Source: Candidatus Syntropharchaeum sp. (lineage in GTDB: Archaea > Halobacteriota > Syntropharchaeia > Syntropharchaeales > Syntropharchaeaceae). From it: a stretch of 49,483 nt of DNA. Shown here in pieces: positions 1-6,703 of this stretch (the first letter of the stretch is position 1; the number at the start of each line of letters is the position of its first letter). Position numbers and translations under genes: made by a program. The notes under the pieces were generated by a model, which was not told where the DNA came from, did no database searches, and saw nothing but the letters and a program-made list of their open reading frames with translations. The stretch lies in the NCBI GenBank assembly GCA_026134025.1, contig JAOQII010000007.1:1-49483 (forward strand), read 5' to 3'.

Positions 1-2
1 CG

Positions 3-131
3 GGAGGCAGCTTAGCGATAGCTATTGTCAAATTAAGGATTAGAGGGGGATTAAAGGGAGATCTGGTGTTAGCGGCATTTATTCATGAGAGGGAGTTTGT
101 TTTAAGTTTTGACTGGTGTGGGGAGGGGTAA
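3..131 (+). CDS. C-terminal fragment of an unknown protein, possibly CobS-like
   Basis: An open frame enters from the left edge and ends at TAA 129-131, giving about 42 residues. The fragment has a hydrophobic start (SLAIAIVKLRIR), then GGLKGDLVLAAFIHE and a hydrophobic end. A GG-x-x-GD-x-x-x-A pattern followed by an acidic residue and a hydrophobic helix resembles the C-terminus of cobalamin-5'-phosphate synthase (CobS), but the fragment is too short to assign. The stop lies inside a 19-bp sequence that recurs near 46.8 kb. Confidence 0.4.
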   Translation, partial: GGSLAIAIVKLRIRGGLKGDLVLAAFIHEREFVLSFDWCGEG

Positions 132-144
132 ATCAAAATACTCT
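126..144. repeat. 19-bp repeat, copy 1
   Basis: A G-triplet followed by TAAATCAAAATACTCT is identical to positions 46807-46825. Both copies lie just past the 3' end of a minus-strand gene group. Confidence 0.7.
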
Positions 145-170
145 TAAGTGATCGGTGGGCAGCTTCTTTT

Positions 171-443
171 TTAAATATCCCAATCTCCCCTTTGCGCTGC
201 TTCTGCTGCTACTTCAAGAAGTTTCTGGAATAACTCGTTTGCATCTCGCTTGAATCGGGGTGCATGTTTTGCCACCTTTTTGCCAAAATTAGCCATGCAA
301 CTTCCACCTCCAGTTGAATCCCCGGTTCCTATCTGGCAGTAAAGTGAGAATTGTGCATCCACTCTCAGATCTTCCAGAATCTTTTCATCCTCAGGACTCA
401 AAACAGGTTTCTTCTCCCTTATCCATTCCTCAAGGTTTCTCAT
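171..443 (-). CDS. Small conserved-looking hypothetical protein (90 aa)
   Basis: This is the last gene of the minus-strand operon that begins with the HD-domain gene. I chose the internal ATG at 441-443: it follows the upstream stop by 7 bases and a GAGGTGAGGTGAT ribosome-binding stretch sits just before it. A longer frame upstream would overlap the preceding gene. The product is soluble and charged. It has two cysteines, one in SLYCQIGTG and one in GGGSCMANFG, and a helical, basic C-terminal half. I do not recognise the family. The paired Cys/Gly segments could bind a metal or cofactor, but nothing else supports that. Confidence 0.65.
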   Translation of the reverse strand: MRNLEEWIREKKPVLSPEDEKILEDLRVDAQFSLYCQIGTGDSTGGGSCMANFGKKVAKHAPRFKRDANELFQKLLEVAAEAAQRGDWDI

Positions 444-450
444 TATCACC

Positions 451-729
451 TCACCTCTCAACTTTCTTCTCGATTCCCTCAAGCATCTTCTGTACCATCC
501 TGCCCCTCTCACAGATTCCTTCTGCATCATCTCTCGAGGCACCAACGCAGTTTGATAGAAGATCCATTAAGCGATCTGAAAGGTCGAATAGCCCTTCCTC
601 CTCAAGATCGATGAGAAGATCCGATGCTTCCGCGTTGAACCTTCTGCAGAGCGCTCCACCCCCCTCATTGATCACGGATCTGTGGAGTTCGACAAGTTCA
701 AGTACCTGTATCTTTATGTTCTCATTCAT
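451..729 (-). CDS. Small helical hypothetical protein (92 aa)
   Basis: It starts with MNENIKIQVLELVELHR and overlaps the 3' end of trm56 by 8 bases, so the two are probably translationally coupled. The predicted protein is almost entirely helical and acidic (repeated LL, DLEEEG, DRLMDLLSN), with two cysteines and no membrane segment. I cannot assign it to a family. Its only functional context is co-transcription with trm56 and the following 90-residue protein. Confidence 0.65.
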   Translation of the reverse strand: MNENIKIQVLELVELHRSVINEGGGALCRRFNAEASDLLIDLEEEGLFDLSDRLMDLLSNCVGASRDDAEGICERGRMVQKMLEGIEKKVER

Positions 730-1246
730 TGATTATAACCTCTTTCCCAACTTGTTTGCCAACAATTCTAATTCGACCACCAAAATCTGCTTCAAGCTCA
801 TTTCCTTGCTGTATTCGATCAAGAAAAACCGCAATCGCAGCAAGTTCTGAGTGAGGCTGATTTGTAATTGCAACATTCCAGTCAGAACGCTCGTAAATAC
901 TAAATGGGACTTTTTCTGCCCCAATTATAACAAGAAGATCCTTTGGACAGTTCCTGATCTCATCCTCAAGGTTCAGGATACTTTCCCCATACATCGTCAG
1001 ATGAACAACAGCACCTTCCCATTCCTTCAGAACGTCCTGCCACCTGCACCCACTCTTTACCCAGAAATCTCCGCCCCAGCGGTATACGACATCACTGATG
1101 CTTTTTTCGACCTCACGATCTTCTGCAGTCAGGATCATCCCTGAAGCACCAAGTGCCCGCGCAGCAAGCCCAATATGTGTTGTAATGCGCTTATCTCGCC
1201 CAATCCTATGCCCGATCCTCAGGATAACAATTCTTTTTCGATTCAT
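722..1246 (-). CDS. trm56: tRNA (cytidine(56)-2'-O)-methyltransferase Trm56
   Basis: This SPOUT-class enzyme methylates the 2'-O of C56 in the T-loop of archaeal tRNAs using S-adenosylmethionine. The N-terminal signature RIGHRIGRDKRITTHIGLAARA is the highly conserved aTrm56 (COG1303) opening. The later segment LLVIIGAEKVPFSIYERSDWNVAITNQPHSE is the knotted SAM-binding region with the usual N-Q-P-H-S-E run. At 174 residues it has the normal family length. It starts directly after the secD stop (secD ends at 1247) and overlaps the next small gene, so it sits in the middle of a tightly packed operon. Confidence 0.95.
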   Translation of the reverse strand: MNRKRIVILRIGHRIGRDKRITTHIGLAARALGASGMILTAEDREVEKSISDVVYRWGGDFWVKSGCRWQDVLKEWEGAVVHLTMYGESILNLEDEIRNCPKDLLVIIGAEKVPFSIYERSDWNVAITNQPHSELAAIAVFLDRIQQGNELEADFGGRIRIVGKQVGKEVIINE

Positions 1247-2956
1247 CTATAGTATGTTCTGAATGATCCGTCCATAAGCAGGTCTTGCTACAAGCACTCC
1301 GATCAGAACACCAACGATGATGATGATTGCAAACCCTTTGAGTGCCCCAAATCCCATCCATACAAGCGGGCTCATCGCTATGACGGTGGTTGCAGCAGCC
1401 GCAAATATGATTGCAAATGCACCTTTGAGTCTGCTCAAAAACAGACCCGATGTCGGGATCTTACCCTCACTCAGCACCTCATCTGTGATGATCACAAGGT
1501 GATCGACGCTTGTCCCGATGACAGCAATGATACCTGCGATCGAGGCGAGATCGAGCTGCCAATTAATCAATGATGCAAACCCAAGCAGGATCACAACCTC
1601 ACTCAACATTGTTGCGATCATTGGGAGGACGATCTTTGGCTGTCGATATCTTAAATAAATCACAAGCCCGACGACGAGTATGGCAAGAAGTCCAGCGATT
1701 GCGGTCTGCTGTCTGAACTTTTCTCCAAGCGGCGCAGGGATGCTTATCGGTATGCCAAGTATCTTGACATTAACAGGAAGTGCCCCCGCTCTCAAATGGA
1801 CGAGAAGGACTTTTGCCTCGTTAAATCCCTCATCTCCTGTACCGGTTGATGCCTGAAGACTGTAAACCGGAGACTTGACAATATCCTTTGCAAGCTGATC
1901 AGAGAACGGAGCACTGTAGATGACCTCATCATCCAGTAGCATCACAACCTCGTGGTTTACAGGGTCCTGGACCACGCCGTACTTGAGCGCAGCATCTCTC
2001 AATACCTCTCCACCTTTTACACTTAGATGAAAAGATGCTCCCCATGGTGCATCATCTGTATGCCCGGTCTTTCTTGGTGCGAGGTCAACGGATGCGATCC
2101 CTTCTGACCCATAGAAGACATGCGCCGTGATATTTTCAATCTCATCGAGCTTCATGCCCTTCTGAATTGCACCCGCCCCTTCTGTTGTCTGAATTCTGAT
2201 CTCAAACTTACCTGGCTTTCCAACAACTGCTCTGGCAGTCTCGATATCAACGCCCGGAAGATCGACGAGGATGTACTGATCTCCTACTGTACGCGTGTGA
2301 ATATCCTTGAGTCCGATCGTATTGATCTTATCATCGATCACCTGCTTGGTGATATCACGGGTCTGAGGCGTCACACCCTCGATGAAGATCGGTTTACCCT
2401 CTTTGTCGAGCGCAATTTTTGCACCAACACTGGCAAGCAGACTTTCGAGATCTTCTTTCCTGACCTCATTTCTTATCTCATAGACCTCAAGATCATTGTA
2501 TCTGGTGTATACCACCTCCGTATCAAGCTGCTTCTGGAGGTGGGTTGACATGATCGTCTGAGGGGTTGTCTCGATCGTTACCCTGGAACCTCCTTCAGAT
2601 GGTGAGACTGTTGCATTTCCAAGCCCGAGGTTTGTCATCTCCTCCTGGGTAACGCTTGCAGGGGTTGTGAATGTGATAGATTCATCACTTGATGAGGTTA
2701 TCGTGATCGTGTTATTCAGGAGTTTTTCCATCAGAGCATTAAAAACCGTGTCACGGTCAAAATCGATCCCAACAAGCACACCTTCAAGCTCAAGCTGTAT
2801 CGAAGTTCCTCCGACAAGCTCAAGCCCATATTCCAGATTCGATCCGAAGTGTGGTTCAGGAGTCGTTGAGTAAACAGGGTGTATCGCGATGATCGATGCG
2901 AGAACAAGCAATATCAATGCAACTACCCGCACGTCCTTGAAGATCTCTCCTTTCAT
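1247..2956 (-). CDS. secD: Protein-export membrane protein SecD
   Basis: SecD subunit of the SecDF complex, which uses the ion gradient to assist late steps of Sec translocation across the cytoplasmic membrane. One N-terminal membrane segment (about residues 8-28) is followed by the conserved ELVGGTSIQLEL start of the extracytoplasmic domain. A long P1-type domain follows, including ILVDLPGVDIETARAVVGKPGKFEIR, and then five C-terminal membrane helices. The fourth-helix region carries the conserved acidic residue in GTSVDHLVIITDEV. The 569-residue length is usual for archaea. The gene starts two bases after the stop of the HD-domain gene. Archaeal secD normally follows secF, which is absent from this window. 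Confidence 0.95.
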   Translation of the reverse strand: MKGEIFKDVRVVALILLVLASIIAIHPVYSTTPEPHFGSNLEYGLELVGGTSIQLELEGVLVGIDFDRDTVFNALMEKLLNNTITITSSSDESITFTTPASVTQEEMTNLGLGNATVSPSEGGSRVTIETTPQTIMSTHLQKQLDTEVVYTRYNDLEVYEIRNEVRKEDLESLLASVGAKIALDKEGKPIFIEGVTPQTRDITKQVIDDKINTIGLKDIHTRTVGDQYILVDLPGVDIETARAVVGKPGKFEIRIQTTEGAGAIQKGMKLDEIENITAHVFYGSEGIASVDLAPRKTGHTDDAPWGASFHLSVKGGEVLRDAALKYGVVQDPVNHEVVMLLDDEVIYSAPFSDQLAKDIVKSPVYSLQASTGTGDEGFNEAKVLLVHLRAGALPVNVKILGIPISIPAPLGEKFRQQTAIAGLLAILVVGLVIYLRYRQPKIVLPMIATMLSEVVILLGFASLINWQLDLASIAGIIAVIGTSVDHLVIITDEVLSEGKIPTSGLFLSRLKGAFAIIFAAAATTVIAMSPLVWMGFGALKGFAIIIIVGVLIGVLVARPAYGRIIQNIL

Positions 2957-2957
2957 G

Positions 2958-4160
2958 CTAATTAATCAGCCTGTCACTATAAATATCTTTTTGGGTAACG
3001 CTGTACTTGAAACGTTTCGGGAAATATAGTTCCATCACTGTATCGTTGAAGTATTTATCCGTCATACCTGCGATAAAATCCCGGACGATCTCAGCATTTG
3101 ATGTTTCATCCGCGTACGCTGGGTTTTTATCCTTTATAAGATCGATGTGGTGCTGGAAGATCCTTGAATCCCGTTTATTCTCCTCCAGATCCTCCATGAA
3201 TTCCTCAAAGATCAGCCTGAACATCTTATCGATCTTATCGACTTCTCGCTCAACTGTTGGGTTTTCATAGATCCGTTTGTAGTTGAATTCTTTGAAGGCT
3301 GAAAGCGCACGTGAGACCTCTTCACTCAGTGCGATACAGTCCTTCTCCCAGCTATTCTCGATGACATCGATTATCAGTGTATTCACGATATCCCGATTAT
3401 TATCTCCGATCGTCTCCTGACAGATCTCGGGAAGTTCGTCGCGTTCAATCAACCCAACCATGATCGCATCCTCAAGATCTCTACCGATGTAACTTATCGT
3501 ATCAGCGATCCTGACAACACAGCCCTCAAGTGTCATCGGGAAGTTTCCAGGATCCCCATTGATCATCGACTGAATCTCACTGTCGTGATCATCCCAAGTC
3601 TTACCTCGTTCTGGCTTGATAATCCGTTCATGGATCTCGCCGTTGTGGCAAAGGATGCCATCAAGAACCTGGAGTGTGAGGTTCAACTGTTCGATTCTTT
3701 CAAGTGAGATCACGCTCTGGACGTTGTGGTGAAACTCCCCAATCCCCTGCTTTTTGCATATCGCTGATAATATCTTCTCTCCCTTGTGCCCGAACGGTAC
3801 ATGCCCGATGTCATGCCCAAGTGCGATCGCCTCGATCAGATCCTCATTAAGCCCGAGCGAGCGCCCGATCTGTCTTGCGATCTTTGATACAAGCTGGACG
3901 TGAAGCACTCTGTGGGTTATGTGATCATTCTCAACAAAATAGAAGACCTGTGTCTTGTCGATGTAGCGGGTGTAGGGCGTTGAATGGATGATACGATCAG
4001 TATCTCGTGAGAAAGCTGGACGTATATCATCCTCATCCTCGCTCCTTCTCAAGCCCTCCTCACTTCGTGTAGCACCCATCCTCAGGGACTTTTCTCGCTG
4101 TGTATTGAGATCTCGCATCTTCTCGGATAGATCTTTACGAATCTCTCGCCTCAAGGACAC
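2958..4160 (-). CDS. HD-domain deoxynucleoside triphosphate triphosphohydrolase-like protein
   Basis: A dGTPase-family HD phosphohydrolase, expected to hydrolyse dNTPs to deoxynucleoside and triphosphate in the cytoplasm and so influence the dNTP pool. The metal-binding residues are visible: His in ITHRVLHV, the His-Asp pair in ALGHDIGHVPFGH, and a downstream Asp in VRIADTISYIGRD. The N-terminal FSRDTDRIIHSTPYTRYIDKTQVF is the family's typical opening. Its 400-residue length is slightly above short dgt proteins because of a charged extension of about 45 residues. It is the first gene of the minus-strand operon and is divergent from queE. Substrate preference cannot be read from sequence. Confidence 0.85.
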   Translation of the reverse strand: MSLRREIRKDLSEKMRDLNTQREKSLRMGATRSEEGLRRSEDEDDIRPAFSRDTDRIIHSTPYTRYIDKTQVFYFVENDHITHRVLHVQLVSKIARQIGRSLGLNEDLIEAIALGHDIGHVPFGHKGEKILSAICKKQGIGEFHHNVQSVISLERIEQLNLTLQVLDGILCHNGEIHERIIKPERGKTWDDHDSEIQSMINGDPGNFPMTLEGCVVRIADTISYIGRDLEDAIMVGLIERDELPEICQETIGDNNRDIVNTLIIDVIENSWEKDCIALSEEVSRALSAFKEFNYKRIYENPTVEREVDKIDKMFRLIFEEFMEDLEENKRDSRIFQHHIDLIKDKNPAYADETSNAEIVRDFIAGMTDKYFNDTVMELYFPKRFKYSVTQKDIYSDRLIN

Positions 4161-4170
4161 ACACTCCCCT

Positions 4171-4180
4171 ACCTTTAAGT
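4171..4180 (+). promoter_or_regulatory. Candidate TATA box for queE
   Basis: ACCTTTAAGT resembles an archaeal TATA element. It lies about 27 bases before the ATG at 4205, which would make that start nearly leaderless. Confidence 0.45.
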
Positions 4181-4204
4181 AATGGTATGCGTCTTAAATG
4201 CCTT

Positions 4205-4933
4205 ATGGTAAGCCGTGAGATCCACGAGATCTTCACATCTTTCCAGGGAGAGGGTTCACTTCTTGGGAGGAGACAGATCTTTATCCGATTCAGAGGATGC
4301 TCGCTCAATTGCTTCTACTGTGACACAAAAAATGCACGCACGAAAGATCTAATGGCATCTCCCACAGATGTCGAAGAGGTGATCAGGAGAATAGAATCGC
4401 TGATAACCCCTGACCTTCACAGCATCTCATTTACGGGTGGCGAGCCGCTCGAATCATGCGACCTCTTGATGGAGCTTGCATCTCGGTGTAAAACGCTTGG
4501 ACTCGCCTGCTATCTCGAGACCGCTGGCGTGGATGCTGATGCCTTCAAAAAGGTTGTAGATCTCTTTGATTATGCTGCTATTGATGTGAAACTTCAAAAT
4601 CACCGGGCGGTATCTACACACGAGGCATGGAGCAGGCTCTATCAAGAGGAGCTTGTATGTATCAGGATCGCTGCTACAGCAGGGCTATACACAATCGTCA
4701 AGATCGTGATTCCCGAGGATACAACGCCCCGGATGATCGCTGATGTATGCCATGATATATCAGAATATGCGATCGATCTAATCCTCCAGCCACTTACAGG
4801 AGGAAAAGCACCCTCGATTGAGCTTTTACTTGAGCTGTCAGCAGTTGCAGGAGCATATCTTAAGAATAGGGTGATGGTGATCCCACAGGTTCACAGATTG
4901 TACAGGGATGGTTCTGGGAGTAGGTTTATGTGA
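4205..4933 (+). CDS. queE: 7-carboxy-7-deazaguanine synthase QueE
   Basis: Radical SAM enzyme that converts 6-carboxytetrahydropterin to 7-carboxy-7-deazaguanine, the precursor of archaeosine in archaeal tRNA. It carries the CxxxCxxC iron-sulfur motif as GCSLNCFYCD (Cys 32, 36 and 39 from this start), the SAM-contact motif FTGGEP, and the usual N-terminal HEIFTSFQGEG substrate loop. I start at the ATG at 4205, which matches the family N-terminus and the TATA spacing; an in-frame ATG at 4187 would add six residues. It is divergent from the HD-domain gene. No other deazaguanine genes are in the window. Confidence 0.92.
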   Translation: MVSREIHEIFTSFQGEGSLLGRRQIFIRFRGCSLNCFYCDTKNARTKDLMASPTDVEEVIRRIESLITPDLHSISFTGGEPLESCDLLMELASRCKTLGLACYLETAGVDADAFKKVVDLFDYAAIDVKLQNHRAVSTHEAWSRLYQEELVCIRIAATAGLYTIVKIVIPEDTTPRMIADVCHDISEYAIDLILQPLTGGKAPSIELLLELSAVAGAYLKNRVMVIPQVHRLYRDGSGSRFM

Positions 4934-4946
4934 TCCCTTCTTTTCA

Positions 4947-4963
4947 TCAAAATCTTTAATAAG
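4947..4963 (+). promoter_or_regulatory. Candidate BRE/TATA for ccmC
   Basis: The stretch TCAAAATCTTTAATAAG has a purine-rich BRE-like half and an AT-rich TATA half. The ccmC ATG is about 26 bases further on, consistent with leaderless transcription. Confidence 0.45.
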
Positions 4964-4984
4964 TACTAAACCCTACTTCACGCA

Positions 4985-5635
4985 ATGGATGAAAAGAATC
5001 TGCTTCATATAATCGGGCTTATTTTGCTTTATCTTATCGTGGGATCTGGTATCTATGCTATATTTTACATCCTCCCCCCGGAGGCTACAGGGTTCACGGA
5101 ATATCGCATATTATTTTTTCACCTGCCATGTTCAATCATCTCATACGTCTCCTTCACGATAACACTTATCGCGAGCGTGCTGTATCTCTGGAAACGAGAA
5201 GAGCGGTGGGATGAGCTTGCCTCAGCTTCTGTCAGGATAGGTCTCGTATTCATCACGCTTGCAACCGTGACTGGTGCGATCTTCTCGAATGTTGAGTGGG
5301 GGAGGTACTGGAACTGGGATCCGAAGCAGACAACAACACTCATTTTATGGTTTGTCTATGCGGCATATCTCACACTTAGATCCTCGATCGAGAACCCTGA
5401 GGCGAGAGCACGGATTTCTTCGATTCTTGGGATATTCGGGTATTTCACGATTCCGTTAACCTATTTTTCAACCAGGATCTGGGCAAGCTCGCTCCATCCA
5501 CCAGGATCGGCTACACTTGACCCTGTAATGAAGAATGTCCTCATTCTGATGATATCTGGATTTCTGATATTTTACTTCTACCTAATCTCGTACGAAGTTC
5601 GTCTAAAGAGGTTGAATGAGGTGATCAATAGATGA
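4985..5635 (+). CDS. ccmC: Cytochrome c maturation haem-handling protein CcmC
   Basis: Membrane protein that loads haem onto the CcmE chaperone for system I cytochrome c biogenesis. The tryptophan-rich haem-binding motif is present as WGRYWNWDPKQTTTLILW. One conserved histidine lies in LFFHLPCS and another in the loop SSLHPPGSAT. About six membrane segments fit the 216-residue length. It overlaps the small ccmD-like frame by the ATGA junction at 5632-5635. No other ccm genes are visible nearby, so ccmA/B/E/F would have to lie elsewhere. Its presence implies that the organism makes c-type cytochromes. Confidence 0.92.
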   Translation: MDEKNLLHIIGLILLYLIVGSGIYAIFYILPPEATGFTEYRILFFHLPCSIISYVSFTITLIASVLYLWKREERWDELASASVRIGLVFITLATVTGAIFSNVEWGRYWNWDPKQTTTLILWFVYAAYLTLRSSIENPEARARISSILGIFGYFTIPLTYFSTRIWASSLHPPGSATLDPVMKNVLILMISGFLIFYFYLISYEVRLKRLNEVINR

Positions 5636-5763
5636 CTGATACTACAGCACTTTTTGCGGTCTCGCTGCTCTTCTGGACGGGGATTACACTCTACCTTGTC
5701 TATCTGCATCTGAAGCTTAGAGGCGCCGAGAGAAAGGTTCAGAGGTATGAAAGCGATCGTTGA
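5632..5763 (+). CDS. ccmD: CcmD-like small membrane protein (43 aa)
   Basis: A 43-codon frame starting at the ATGA overlap with ccmC and ending at TGA 5761-5763, 17 bases inside the start of mptG. The product has one hydrophobic segment (ALFAVSLLFWTGITLYLVYLHL) followed by a basic tail (KLRGAERKVQRYESDR). A single helix with a charged C-terminus directly after ccmC is the typical layout of CcmD, which helps release holo-CcmE from CcmC. The assignment rests on position and topology, because CcmD proteins are too short and variable for a sequence signature. Confidence 0.75.
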   Translation: MTDTTALFAVSLLFWTGITLYLVYLHLKLRGAERKVQRYESDR

Positions 5764-6703
5764 AGCCCCTTCCCGTCTCCATTTAACGCTCATTGACCTG
5801 AACGGCGATCTTGGGAGGATTGATGGGGGGATCGGGGTTGCCCTCAATCGACCATCCCTCAGGGTGGAGGTTGAAGAGGCCAGCGAAGATCAGATATCGA
5901 AAGATCTTCTCCCGATTCTGGATCGCATCCGCTCAAAAGTTAACCCCGATAGTCGCTACCGGGTTGAACTCACAGAACCGCTCCCTGCTCATGTGGGTCT
6001 TGGGTCAAGGACACAGACCTCACTTTCGATCGCAAAGGCGATAAGTATAATTGAAGGGTTTGATTATAACGCTTCTGAGCTTGCAAAAATCGTTAAGCGG
6101 GGCGGGACGTCGGGGATCGGGATTGCAGCATTTGAGAATGGGGGTTTCATACTCGATGGCGGACATTCAAGAAGAGTTAAACCAGATTTTCTCCCATCCC
6201 GTGCCTCAGATGCTCCTCCTCCACCGATACTCTTTCAGCATCCGCTCCCAGAGGACTGGTACTTTGTTATCGTAATCCCGGACGTGAACCGTGGCGCTCA
6301 TGGAAGAAGAGAGGTGAATGTATTCCAGGAGTTCTGTCCGATTGCAGCGCATGACGTGGAGAGGCTAACGAGAATTATTTTGATGGAGATTCTTCCTGCC
6401 GTCATAGAAGGTGAGATTGAGCCATTTGGAAAGGGAATAACCGCCATCCAGGATACAGGATTCAAGAAGATCGAGTGTAGTCTTCAGGATAAGATTGTTA
6501 AAGATCTATTTGAGGTTTTAAAGGCTTCTTCGTATGGTTATGGAATGTCCTCGTTTGGACCTGCGGTCTTTGGGGTCGTGGAGGGTGAAAAAGCCGCAAA
6601 AGATTTGAAAGGCGAGCTTCTGAGATTTCTGGATGAAAGGGGAGTTGAAGGAAAGGTTATCTACTCCAACTCGAATAACAGAGGGCATACTACTTCCTTC
6701 TAA
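5747..6703 (+). CDS. mptG: Beta-ribofuranosylaminobenzene 5'-phosphate synthase
   Basis: RFAP synthase joins 4-hydroxybenzoate or 4-aminobenzoate with phosphoribosyl pyrophosphate in the first committed step towards the arylamine part of methanopterin. It is a GHMP-kinase-fold protein: the N-terminal SRLHLTLIDLNGDLGRIDGGIGVAL and the glycine-rich EPLPAHVGLGSRTQTSLSIA are characteristic. The sequence GTSGIGIAAFENGGFILDGGHS and the C-terminal YGMSSFGPAVFGVV also match the family. Its 318-residue length is normal. It overlaps ccmD by 17 bases, so it is probably co-transcribed with the ccm genes, and it converges on the surface-protein gene with a 14-base 3' overlap. Confidence 0.92.
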   Translation: MKAIVEAPSRLHLTLIDLNGDLGRIDGGIGVALNRPSLRVEVEEASEDQISKDLLPILDRIRSKVNPDSRYRVELTEPLPAHVGLGSRTQTSLSIAKAISIIEGFDYNASELAKIVKRGGTSGIGIAAFENGGFILDGGHSRRVKPDFLPSRASDAPPPPILFQHPLPEDWYFVIVIPDVNRGAHGRREVNVFQEFCPIAAHDVERLTRIILMEILPAVIEGEIEPFGKGITAIQDTGFKKIECSLQDKIVKDLFEVLKASSYGYGMSSFGPAVFGVVEGEKAAKDLKGELLRFLDERGVEGKVIYSNSNNRGHTTSF

